The position numbers and the translations under genes were made by a program. From the NCBI GenBank assembly GCA_003211755.1, contig QCRS01000006.1, positions 1 through 35,954 of the forward strand: a DNA stretch of 35,954 nucleotides. Reading direction: 5' to 3'. The DNA is from Prochlorococcus sp. AG-463-F15. Its GTDB lineage: Bacteria > Cyanobacteriota > Cyanobacteriia > PCC-6307 > Cyanobiaceae. Under the pieces are notes generated by a model. It did no database searches and was not told the DNA's origin. It was given only the letters and a program-made list of their open reading frames with translations. Below, in pieces: positions 8,328 through 16,451 of the stretch (the stretch's first letter is position 1; each line of letters starts with the position of its first letter).

Positions 8328-10403
8328 GTGGCCAGAATTCTAAGTTTGAACAACCTTTGGCGCAGCTGGTTGCGCAATGAGTCCCCAAGGCGCTCATTAA
8401 CTCCTTGGTCTGGGACAGAAAAAGCTGGACTGATAGTAGTTTGTTTTTCTGTAGCTCTAATTTCAAGCGTTCATTTTTTACAAGTTCCAGACCTCAAACC
8501 TGGAATGAATGCACCAGTTGATGAAATTGCTCCTCAAGATACAGAAGTTGCCTACAGCGAAACTCAACAGCAAAAAGGTGCTGAAAGAATTCAAGACACA
8601 ATATTTGTACAGATAATTGATAAGTCAAAATCTGCAATTATCAAAGATTTACTGGAAACAAAACTGGCCAAAATAGAACTATTAGCAAGCAGTAGTGATG
8701 CAGACAGAGTCGCACCAGTAAATCTAAACAAGAGTGAAGAGGAATGGCTACTGAAGAGCTCTAAATTAAGTAGAAAAAGATGGAGAGAAGAAGTAGAATT
8801 AGCAGCGAATCGAATGCTGAAACAAGGTCTGGTCAATACAATTAGGTTTGAAGAGCTTAGAGAAGCAGCCTCCTTTCAATTAGCAAGTTTAGGTGAAAAA
8901 GAAAATCCATCTCGAAGTCTAGGTAGCAAATTGCTTGCCAGGACATTCCATCGAAATACTAATCTCCGTCAAGATCGTTCCCTTCAAGGTCTTCTAGAAG
9001 ACACCATCACCAAACAGAGTCCTCCTATCAAAGTGAAGGCAGGTGATTACATCATAAGGAAGGGAGAAGAAATAAGCCCTCAGGATTACTTTGTACTAAA
9101 CCACTTCAATTTGGTTCCTAAAAGCCCAAGAATGATTCCATTTTTGGGGACTTTGATAGAAGCACTTGCAAGTTGTGGTGTGTTGCTTCTCATTATGCGA
9201 AGAGAAAAGCCACGCCTTCAGGCAAGACATGGAATACTCGCCTTGGGTTTAATGCTTACAGCTCAAGCCAGCAAAGTCTTTCTAGGAAATGCAATAAGTC
9301 CTCTAGCAGTACTTGTCCCTCCAACACTTTTACTCTCTCAAGGTCTTGGCTCGACAAGTGCCCTTACCTGGTTAGCTGTATGCAGTCTTCTATGGCAAAT
9401 TCCGCCAGAGGGAACGGACGCAAGCAGATTAATGGTTGCTTGTGCTGTTTCTGCAGTAGTTGCTTTTCAAGGAGGCCGCATGCGAAGTAGGGCTCAACTA
9501 CTTCAAATGGCCTTTTTATTGCCATTTGGAGCTTTGCTAGGGGAATGGTTTTTCCTCCGTGGCAGAGGAGTTCCCAATTCTTCAGACGAACTGGTTTATG
9601 AAGCGCTTGTGCTAGGTGGATTATTGATGTTGTCAATTTTGCTGATTCCTATTCTTGAAACCACCTTTGGTCTTATTACTAAAGCGAGATTAATGGAACT
9701 AGCTGATCAAGAACGTCCCCTATTACGCAGACTTTCTTCTGAAGCACCTGGTACCTTTGAACACACATTGATGATATGTGGATTAGCAGAAGAAGGTGCT
9801 CGAAGCATTGGGGCAGATGTTGACTTAATTCGAACTGGTTCTCTTTACCATGACGTTGGGAAGCTCCATGCTCCTGAATGGTTCATAGAGAATCAAACAG
9901 ATGAACACAATCCACATGATCAGCTCAATGATCCATATGCCAGTGCAGACATTTTGCAAGCTCATGTTGATGAGGGACTCAAACTAGCTCGACGCCATGG
10001 ATTACCGCGACCAATAGCGGACTTCATACCAGAACATCAAGGAACTTTAAAAATGGGATATTTTCTTTATCAAGCAAGAGAAAGAGACCCATCCGTACCA
10101 GAAAGTCGATTCCGCTATCAAGGGCCTATTCCTAGCTGCCGGGAGACCGCAATCCTTATGCTTGCAGATGGATGCGAAGCTGCTCTTAGATCTCTTGACC
10201 CTAAAACTACAGATTCACAAGCATGCTTAACAGTCAGAAGAATTGTTGAGTCTAGACAACTTGATGGTCAACTCAAAGAAAGTAGTCTCACACGCGCCGA
10301 AGTCGAAATCGTGATTCGTGCTTTTGTAAATGTCTGGAGAAGAATGCGACATAGAAGAATTCCCTATCCAATTCCAAACACAAGAAGATCATTTACAGCC
10401 TAG
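8328..10403 (+). CDS. 7TM-HD (PgpH-like) membrane phosphohydrolase, probable cyclic-di-AMP phosphodiesterase
   Basis: A 691-aa protein with the architecture of the 7TMR-HD family. It has one membrane helix near residues 32-52, a long extracytoplasmic region to about 265, a block of hydrophobic helices from about 270 to 450, then an HD domain. The HD metal site is seen as FEHTLMICGLAE, followed by LYHDVGKLHAPEW (about residues 505-517), with further histidines in PEHQGT. Family members such as PgpH hydrolyse cyclic-di-AMP; applying that here is inference. The start is GTG 8328; the nearby ATG at 8323 is out of frame. Just after the stop a short AT-rich hairpin (10406-10428) separates it from the convergent small membrane protein gene. 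Confidence 0.88.
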   Translation: MARILSLNNLWRSWLRNESPRRSLTPWSGTEKAGLIVVCFSVALISSVHFLQVPDLKPGMNAPVDEIAPQDTEVAYSETQQQKGAERIQDTIFVQIIDKSKSAIIKDLLETKLAKIELLASSSDADRVAPVNLNKSEEEWLLKSSKLSRKRWREEVELAANRMLKQGLVNTIRFEELREAASFQLASLGEKENPSRSLGSKLLARTFHRNTNLRQDRSLQGLLEDTITKQSPPIKVKAGDYIIRKGEEISPQDYFVLNHFNLVPKSPRMIPFLGTLIEALASCGVLLLIMRREKPRLQARHGILALGLMLTAQASKVFLGNAISPLAVLVPPTLLLSQGLGSTSALTWLAVCSLLWQIPPEGTDASRLMVACAVSAVVAFQGGRMRSRAQLLQMAFLLPFGALLGEWFFLRGRGVPNSSDELVYEALVLGGLLMLSILLIPILETTFGLITKARLMELADQERPLLRRLSSEAPGTFEHTLMICGLAEEGARSIGADVDLIRTGSLYHDVGKLHAPEWFIENQTDEHNPHDQLNDPYASADILQAHVDEGLKLARRHGLPRPIADFIPEHQGTLKMGYFLYQARERDPSVPESRFRYQGPIPSCRETAILMLADGCEAALRSLDPKTTDSQACLTVRRIVESRQLDGQLKESSLTRAEVEIVIRAFVNVWRRMRHRRIPYPIPNTRRSFTA

Positions 10404-10518
10404 AAAGTAAATAGACTGATTATTTACTAAAAAAAGATATCTCAGAAATAAATATTATTAATTTAAACTAGTAAAATCAACACCAAGGGGAATCATTTCA
10501 AAAGATCTTCCTAAGTTT

Positions 10519-10911
10519 TTAAAGTCTTACTCCCCTTCTATGGGAAGGCCTACACCAATAAATCAAAGCAAGAAGATTCAAAACGGATATGAAAAATAAT
10601 AATCCACTTAAGCCAAAAATATCACCCTCTCTAACTAGCCTGACAATTCCATAAGGCAATGTCCCCGAGAGAGTCATTGACAAAGCAACCATTGCCAAGA
10701 CAACGCCCCATTTTCTCTCAGCGAGTAGTCCTGCAGAGGCAACGATTCCCACTATTGCAGCAGGCCAAGCAAGGCTTATCGCTAAAATAAAATTAACTAA
10801 AGGCAAGTCTGGGTTATTAAAAGCAACCAAGCCAATACAAGGAAGAACGCCAATATTTGCCAACAAACCTAACCATGTAAGCATCCAATAACCAGGCACT
10901 ACTTTTCTCAT
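10519..10911 (-). CDS. small integral membrane protein, unknown function
   Basis: A 130-aa protein with four clear hydrophobic segments (starting WMLTWLGLLANIGVLP, then FILAISLAWPAAIVGIVA, further ones in the second half) and a basic tail rich in Arg and His. I do not recognise the family beyond a conserved-hypothetical picocyanobacterial membrane protein. The start chosen is ATG 10911, which has a strong TTAGGAGGAG ribosome-binding site about 14-23 bases upstream. The longer frame beginning at a TTG (10944) would place that site inside the coding region. It follows the MTH1187-family gene on the same strand after about 100 bp. Confidence 0.75.
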   Translation of the reverse strand: MRKVVPGYWMLTWLGLLANIGVLPCIGLVAFNNPDLPLVNFILAISLAWPAAIVGIVASAGLLAERKWGVVLAMVALSMTLSGTLPYGIVRLVREGDIFGLSGLLFFISVLNLLALIYWCRPSHRRGVRL

Positions 10912-11011
10912 TAGTGTATTTTCCACTCCTCCTAAGTTAAGCAAACCTTTTAAAAAGAGAAAAGGAGTTAAGCACTTTTTCTAGGAACTGCAATTGACTC
11001 ACAATCATGTC

Positions 11012-11320
11012 TCAAGTTTCCGAGGAAAGAAACGCTTTAACACTTGGAACTTTCTCTCGAAATGACTGTTTACGGTCTATTCGAGTATTTACTTTCAAGG
11101 TTGTGTAAATGCGAGTGGTTCCTTTCGCGTGAACAACTTCATGACAAGCTCTTACACAAGCAAAAACCTGATCCCACTCCCCTTCTATAGCTGTTCCATT
11201 AGGTCCAATTTCGTAATCCAGACCAGTTTGTTCAATAACCTTTTGACACGCAGCCAGATAAGAGGAAAGAGATACACCTACTCCCAAAGGGACTAAACAA
11301 AGATCAATACTTACCCACAT
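11012..11320 (-). CDS. MTH1187 family thiamine-binding protein (DUF77)
   Basis: A 102-aa protein matching the MTH1187/YkoF-like family: a short ferredoxin-like fold beginning VSIDLCLVPLGVGVSLS, with YEIGPNGTAIEGEWDQVF in the middle and TTLKVNTRIDR near the end. Family members bind thiamine or related pyrimidines, and some sit beside thiamine transport genes; no such genes are seen here, so the ligand is not established from context. ATG 11320 starts the frame, 23 bp after the 80-aa gene on the same strand, suggesting co-transcription. Confidence 0.85.
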   Translation of the reverse strand: MWVSIDLCLVPLGVGVSLSSYLAACQKVIEQTGLDYEIGPNGTAIEGEWDQVFACVRACHEVVHAKGTTRIYTTLKVNTRIDRKQSFREKVPSVKAFLSSET

Positions 11321-11343
11321 TGGATTAACTCAATAGTAATTTT

Positions 11344-11586
11344 TTAACATGTCAAACCTGGCCGCAAACAATTAATCGGGTATCCAATAGTTCTCCAGGA
11401 GCCACTGCGAGTCATCACTTCTACTCCAATAGCCCTCTTACCGATAGAGCAATTCAGTCCTTGGCCATTGCACCAATCTTGGGCCGCCCTTGTCGCAGCT
11501 TCGATTGATTCATAAGGGGCATCTAAAACAGGGTGAGGACTCCCATCCAAACCAGCCAACCGATAAAGCCTTCGAGGAATAGCCAT
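11344..11586 (-). CDS. conserved hypothetical protein, 80 aa
   Basis: I do not recognise a named family. The 80-aa product starts MAIPRRLYRLAGLDGSPHP, has an amphipathic stretch YESIEAATRAAQDWCNGQG, and a basic second half with KRAIGVEVMTRSGSWRTIGYP; it has three cysteines and no membrane helix or signal peptide. Codon use resembles its neighbours. It lies about 100 bp downstream of leuA and 23 bp upstream of the MTH1187-family gene, so it is probably read with one or both. The layout suggests a small soluble cytoplasmic protein of the picocyanobacterial core set. Confidence 0.7.
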   Translation of the reverse strand: MAIPRRLYRLAGLDGSPHPVLDAPYESIEAATRAAQDWCNGQGLNCSIGKRAIGVEVMTRSGSWRTIGYPINCLRPGLTC

Positions 11587-11685
11587 AAATGTATGTTCGC
11601 TTGCTCAACCGTCACTCATATTCTCATGCCCACATGATGCCTGACAAGACAAAAACTACTCATAAATTTCCCTAAAGCAAATCTT

Positions 11686-13308
11686 TTAAAGACTCGGCAA
11701 GGGATCTTCCTTGACAACATCTCGTTGAGGGTGAAGTGAGCAACTGCCTTCTGAGGAGACAAGTCTATTTAAAGCATTTACGTAGGCCTGCGCAGCAGCA
11801 ACAACGACATCTGTATCAGCTGAATGACCTGAATAAAGCTTGCCGTTACTTCTAAGCCGAATAGTGACTTCACCCATTGCATCTATGCCTTCAGTAACTG
11901 ATTTAACTGAAAATTCAATCAATTCATTTGGTTCACCAGCGAGTGAATCCAATGCGCTGCATACCGCATCTACAGGCCCAGTGCCAACGGCTGAAGTGGT
12001 TTCTTCTTGTCCATCCTTATTCGCAAGTGTAATTGTTGCAGTTGGCCTAAGGGTGCTGCCACAACTAACTTGAACTAATCGCAACTGAAAACTTGATTCT
12101 GGTTGCTGAACTTGTTCGCTAACAATCGCCTCAAGATCTCTATCGGTAATATCTCTTTTACGATCAGCTAAATCCTTAAATCGTGCAAAGGCTTCATTAA
12201 GGTCCTCCCTATTAAGATCATATCCAAGGTCTTCTAATCTTGCCCTTACAGCACTTCTTCCGCTGAGTTTCCCTAGAGAGATTCTGTTGTCTGTTAAACC
12301 CACTGTACGAGCATTAATAATTTCATAAGTAAGGCGATTTTTCAGAACACCATCTTGATGGATCCCTGACTCGTGAGCGAAAGCATTTGTACCAACAATT
12401 GCCTTATTGGGCTGTACAACCATCCCAGTAAGATTTGATACCAATCTAGAAGTTTTAGTTATTTCTTCTGTTCGAACAGCAGTAAGTGGTGTTGGACTCT
12501 CAGAATCCCTACCGAAGAACGGATTAAAATATCTCCGCCTGACATGTAATGCCATAACTAATTCTTCTAAAGCAGCATTTCCAGCTCTTTCACCTATGCC
12601 ATTGATAGTGCATTCAAGTTGCCTCGCACCGTTTTTTACAGCCTCAAGAAAATTAGCAACGGCCAAACCTAAGTCGTTATGACCATGAACAGACAAAATG
12701 GCCTCATTAATATTAGGCACATTTGTATTTATTCCAGCAATTAATTCTCCAAACTCAGAAGGTGTTGTATATCCAACAGTGTCAGGGATATTGATTGTTC
12801 CTGCACCAGAAGCTATTGCCAGCTTTATGACCTCGTAGAGGAATTCAGGGTCACTTCTAGCAGCATCCTCACAAGAGAATTCAACATCATCTACTAAAGA
12901 ACGAGCATATGTAACCATTTCAGGAACAATTTCCAAGACCTCACTACGCGACTTGCGAAGCTTGTGCTCAAGGTGAATATCGCTAGTAGCGATGAAGGTA
13001 TGAATACGTCTTCTAGGGGCTGGAGATACAGCATCAAAGCAGGCCTTTATATCAGCCCTCGAAGCCCTGGCAAGCCCACAAATAATCGGCCCCTCTTCAC
13101 CTCCTACTTGCTCTGCGATCCTTTGAACCGCAGCAAAGTCTCCTGGACTAGCGAAAGGAAATCCTGCTTCAATTACATCTACACCCAGCCTTGCTAGCTG
13201 TTGGGCTATTGCGAGCTTCTCTTCCAAGTTAAGACTTGCACCTGGAGACTGCTCCCCATCCCTTAGAGTCGTATCGAAAATCAAAACTCGGCCTGGATCC
13301 TTGGCCAT
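11686..13308 (-). CDS. leuA: 2-isopropylmalate synthase
   Basis: Catalyses the first committed step of leucine synthesis, joining acetyl-CoA and 2-oxoisovalerate. The 540-aa protein is the long form with a C-terminal regulatory (LeuA dimer/allosteric) domain, so leucine feedback inhibition is expected from family knowledge. Motifs seen are [16 protein letters not shown] near the N-terminus, the metal-binding [17 protein letters not shown], and [17 protein letters not shown] 13308 has an AAGGAAG ribosome-binding site at good spacing. Its 5' leader carries a 15-bp perfect inverted repeat (13344-13385), which may affect expression. Confidence 0.97.
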   Translation of the reverse strand: MAKDPGRVLIFDTTLRDGEQSPGASLNLEEKLAIAQQLARLGVDVIEAGFPFASPGDFAAVQRIAEQVGGEEGPIICGLARASRADIKACFDAVSPAPRRRIHTFIATSDIHLEHKLRKSRSEVLEIVPEMVTYARSLVDDVEFSCEDAARSDPEFLYEVIKLAIASGAGTINIPDTVGYTTPSEFGELIAGINTNVPNINEAILSVHGHNDLGLAVANFLEAVKNGARQLECTINGIGERAGNAALEELVMALHVRRRYFNPFFGRDSESPTPLTAVRTEEITKTSRLVSNLTGMVVQPNKAIVGTNAFAHESGIHQDGVLKNRLTYEIINARTVGLTDNRISLGKLSGRSAVRARLEDLGYDLNREDLNEAFARFKDLADRKRDITDRDLEAIVSEQVQQPESSFQLRLVQVSCGSTLRPTATITLANKDGQEETTSAVGTGPVDAVCSALDSLAGEPNELIEFSVKSVTEGIDAMGEVTIRLRSNGKLYSGHSADTDVVVAAAQAYVNALNRLVSSEGSCSLHPQRDVVKEDPLPSL

Positions 13309-13658
13309 AACTACTTCCTTAGAGCAATTGGTCTCAACGACTTTTTATTAATATAGTCAATTTTCAATTAGACTATATTAATAAATTGTAGAGTCTAAGA
13401 TAAAGCAATTTATTGATGCTTTTTGGTAATAATTAATAATCTATTTTGCACCTTTAATGGTTATCAATACTTGCCAGGGAATAAATCATTTAAGTCCAAG
13501 TCCAATCAAAGCTCTTTCATGGCCAGTGTCAGATCAACATACAAAGAATATGATTGATGCAAAATCCTTCAATTTTTTGTTCCCAACCAGTTCAAATTGA
13601 AGTAGAAGCGCTGTTAGGGAACAAAACATTCTAAATTTGATTAACTGGTGATCTGAAT
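13309..13658. other. 350-bp divergent intergenic region between leuA and the GH57 gene
   Basis: This AT-rich spacer must hold promoters for both flanking genes. Seen directly: a 15-bp perfect inverted repeat next to leuA (13344-13385); a 9-bp stem 13567-13575/13594-13602 whose loop can pair with 13617-13625; and a possible 47-codon plus-strand frame at 13457-13600 (ATG to TGA) without a clear ribosome-binding site. No tRNA-like structure is seen. The small frame is listed here rather than as a gene because nothing but its length and ATG supports it. Confidence 0.6.
13344..13385. repeat. 15-bp perfect inverted repeat in the leuA leader
   Basis: The arms TTTATTAATATAGTC (13344-13358) and GACTATATTAATAAA (13371-13385) are exactly complementary and separated by 12 bases that contain two AATT motifs. 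It starts about 36 bases upstream of the leuA ATG. It contains TATATT-like sequences that could serve as a -10 element. It could be a dyad operator or an RNA hairpin in the leader; I cannot distinguish these. Confidence 0.75.
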
Positions 13659-15227
13659 TTGGCCAAAGGCGAACTAGCCCTGGTTCTGCACGCTCACCTT
13701 CCTTACGTGAGGTCAAAGAATCCAGGTTCATTGGAAGAAGACTGGTTTTTCCAAGCACTCATGGAGTGTTATCTACCTTTACTACAAACCCTTGAAGTCG
13801 CATCATCTACAAAAGGGCAACGACCAAAAATAACTATTGGGTTGTCTCCCACACTCTTATCTCTTCTGCAAGACAAGGATCTAAAAAAGCGCTTCCCAGG
13901 CTGGCTATCAGTCAGGGTGGATTTATTAAACGATATTCCCAGAAATCAACAGAATGCTGCAAAACATCTGGAAAAAAAAATAAAAAGTCAATTAACTCAA
14001 TGGAATAATTGCAATGGTGATCTAATAAGTCGTTTCGCAGCTCTCCAAAATTCAGAGACTGTCGATCTCCTGACATGTGCGGCCACTCATGGCTACCTAC
14101 CACTACTTCGTGACAAACCTGAGGCTGTAATTGGTCAATTAAAAACAGCAGTAAAAGAACACCATCGATTATTTGGTGTTGATCCATTAGGGATATGGCT
14201 ACCTGAATGTGCCTACTACGAAGGACTTGACAAATTAATGGTCAATGCAGGACTTCGCTATGCAGTCTTAGATGGACATGGTCTACTTCATGCCAGTCCA
14301 AGGCCTAGGTATGGCCTATATGCTCCAATATGCAGCAAAGGTGGAGTAGCATTTTTCGGAAGAGATAGTGAAGCCACACTCCCCGTCTGGTCAGCAAGAG
14401 ATGGGTACCCAGGAAATGCAGATTATCGTGAATTCCATAGAGATATTGGTTGGGACCTACCATCTGAGAAGCTTCTCAGCATTGGGTTAAAAGAACCCAG
14501 ACCCTTGGGACTGAAGCTACATAAAGTCACTGGTAAAAACACAGCTCTAGATAAAAAGGCAATTTATGAGCCAAAGTTGGCCACTAAACGCATAAAAGAA
14601 CATGCGAAAGATTATCTAAGAGGGCGCAAAATCCAATTAGAAAAACTTGAAGCAGAAATGGGAGTAAAGCCTTTACTCGTAGCTCCATTTGATGCAGAGC
14701 TTTTTGGACATTGGTGGTATGAAGGACCTTCTTTTTTAGCCGAGGTGTTCCTACAAGCAAGCACCGAAGAAATAAATTTTACGAGGCTAAAAGATGTTCT
14801 TAATACAACCTCACGGATACAACTTTGCGACCCATGTCCTTCTAGTTGGGGAAAAGGGGGATACCACGACTACTGGCTAAATGAGAGCAATGCATGGATA
14901 GTGCCCGAATGGAGCAAAGCTGCAAATGCCATGATTAAATATTGCAGCAACATGGAAATTAAAAGCCACAACACAAAATTACTTTCACAAGCAGCAAGAG
15001 AGCTTCTTTTATCACAATCATCAGACTGGAGCTTTATCCTTCGAGCGGGAACAACAACAGAACTTGCTAAAGAAAGAATTCATCGTCATCTGAATCGCTT
15101 CTGGACATTGATAGATTTTCTTGATAAGGAAGAAGACATTACGAAAGAAACTCTGAATAATCTTGAGAATGAAGATTGCCTTTTCCCATTAATCGACATC
15201 AAAGATTGGTCTAGGTTTGATCCTTAG
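13659..15227 (+). CDS. GH57 family 1,4-alpha-glucan branching enzyme (DUF1957 type)
   Basis: A 522-aa glycoside hydrolase family 57 protein, the length of the bacterial GH57 branching enzymes. Seen motifs are LHAHLPYVR at residues 10-18, GIWLPECAYY with the likely nucleophile Glu183, and FDAELFGHWWYEGP with the likely acid/base Asp345. It probably introduces alpha-1,6 branches into glycogen, which also links it to zwf as a user of stored carbon; that role is family inference, and an amylase or glucanotransferase is the alternative. The start is TTG 13659, giving MAKGELALVLHAH; no better start exists without losing the HAHLPY motif. Its last 17 bp overlap the convergent lycopene cyclase gene. 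Confidence 0.87.
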   Translation: MAKGELALVLHAHLPYVRSKNPGSLEEDWFFQALMECYLPLLQTLEVASSTKGQRPKITIGLSPTLLSLLQDKDLKKRFPGWLSVRVDLLNDIPRNQQNAAKHLEKKIKSQLTQWNNCNGDLISRFAALQNSETVDLLTCAATHGYLPLLRDKPEAVIGQLKTAVKEHHRLFGVDPLGIWLPECAYYEGLDKLMVNAGLRYAVLDGHGLLHASPRPRYGLYAPICSKGGVAFFGRDSEATLPVWSARDGYPGNADYREFHRDIGWDLPSEKLLSIGLKEPRPLGLKLHKVTGKNTALDKKAIYEPKLATKRIKEHAKDYLRGRKIQLEKLEAEMGVKPLLVAPFDAELFGHWWYEGPSFLAEVFLQASTEEINFTRLKDVLNTTSRIQLCDPCPSSWGKGGYHDYWLNESNAWIVPEWSKAANAMIKYCSNMEIKSHNTKLLSQAARELLLSQSSDWSFILRAGTTTELAKERIHRHLNRFWTLIDFLDKEEDITKETLNNLENEDCLFPLIDIKDWSRFDP

Positions 15228-16449
15228 ATTTAGAGGCGCCAAGAACCATCCCAATCCTTACTTTCCAATTAGACATTGCAAAAAGCCGCAACATAACAAG
15301 CACTAGTCGAGACAAGGGAAGTGTATTTGCTAAAAAGCCTGACCAATCTTCCCTAGGCAATCTAAAAAAAGTAGCGAAGAAATTGCGTAAGCGAGATTCA
15401 TCAAAACTCATTAATCGCTCCAAACCAAATTGATATAAGCGATGACGTTGAACTAACTCAGGAGTCCAAAGAACCTGCCAACCTTTCTTAGCTAAAGCTT
15501 CTGAATCTAAAGCAGGCTCAATAGCTATTGCCTTTGCTAACTGCTTAGCCAAAGTTGGTGCCCTACGTAGCAAAGCCCCGACCATATAACCTGACGCTGG
15601 GTGCACCATACTTGCAGATCCTCCAAAGGCTAATAAGGACTGATTACGATCTGGCAAGGGCAAATTCATAGGGAATAAACAATGTTCTTCATGCAGAACT
15701 TCTTTAACTTGAATTCCTCGATTAGACAAACGGGCATATAAACGTCTCCTAAGGTTGTTCCAAGAAAGTGGAGGGGCGCATGCAAGGGAAGTTTCCTCAA
15801 CAAAAAACACCCCTTTCCCGAAATCCATCGCATATAAGAAAGAGGGAGGCTCTTCTAATTCAGAATCGGAAAGGTGATCAGGACGAAAATCCATCAATAC
15901 AAACTGACCATTTTCAACCGGAGGAGAGGTAAACCGTCCAACTACTCCATATGCAGCCTGCTGAGCTACTGGGCCATGATTGGGCCTACGTATAAAAGTG
16001 CTTTTATGACCAATAGCATCAATAACAACCCTTGCCCGGTAAACATTCCCAGAGGTGCAAACAACTTCAGTCTTTGAGCCCAAAAACCGTATTTTTTTTG
16101 CAGTCTCAATTAACCAACTAACATCTCCACATCTCAAAAGCAATGCCCCTTGTAATGCTTCCTGGTCAAAAAGTCCATAATCGAATTGATGTTGAACTGG
16201 AGCTAAACCTTCTATATCAACTCCATTGCCGAAATAACTAACCGTATTCGACCAACGATGTCCCAATAATGAGGCCATTCCTAAAGACTCGACCTCCTCT
16301 GCCCAAATCCCATAAGTGTTAGGCCAGGGCTGATTTGGAGCATGTGCAGCTAGAGCTTTAACTGTCAACCCTTGCTCAACCAACTCAGCAACAATACAAA
16401 GAGCAGCCGGGCCGGCTCCCATAACAAGGACATCGGCACAGTTGGTCAA
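15211..16449 (-). CDS. crtL: lycopene cyclase (beta type likely)
   Basis: A 412-aa FAD-dependent lycopene cyclase of the plant-like CrtL family, which closes the ionone rings to make carotenes. The N-terminal dinucleotide-binding motif VLVMGAGPAALC is at residues 7-18, followed by NTYGIWAEEVESLG, a CrtL family mark. Prochlorococcus carries two homologues, beta (CrtL-b) and a second that also forms epsilon rings. I favour CrtL-b because of its position next to gyrA, but the subtype is not proven by the sequence alone. The start is TTG 16449, two bases after the gyrA stop, so the two are probably co-transcribed. The 3' end overlaps the GH57 gene by 17 bp. Confidence 0.88.
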   Translation of the reverse strand: MTNCADVLVMGAGPAALCIVAELVEQGLTVKALAAHAPNQPWPNTYGIWAEEVESLGMASLLGHRWSNTVSYFGNGVDIEGLAPVQHQFDYGLFDQEALQGALLLRCGDVSWLIETAKKIRFLGSKTEVVCTSGNVYRARVVIDAIGHKSTFIRRPNHGPVAQQAAYGVVGRFTSPPVENGQFVLMDFRPDHLSDSELEEPPSFLYAMDFGKGVFFVEETSLACAPPLSWNNLRRRLYARLSNRGIQVKEVLHEEHCLFPMNLPLPDRNQSLLAFGGSASMVHPASGYMVGALLRRAPTLAKQLAKAIAIEPALDSEALAKKGWQVLWTPELVQRHRLYQFGLERLMSFDESRLRNFFATFFRLPREDWSGFLANTLPLSRLVLVMLRLFAMSNWKVRIGMVLGASKSKDQT

Positions 16450-16451
16450 TT

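Noticed and set aside
10406-10428. 8-bp AT-only hairpin right after the 7TM-HD stop codon
   Set aside because: The following bases on the plus strand are A residues, not T, and the stem is weak, so it does not meet the form of a terminator.
10519-10944. Longer start (TTG 10944) for the small membrane protein
   Set aside because: A strong GGAGGAG ribosome-binding site falls inside that extension and points to ATG 10911.
13575-13626. tRNA-like acceptor pairing TTTTGTTCCC/GGGAACAAAA
   Set aside because: The enclosed length is too short, and no anticodon or T-arm signature is present.
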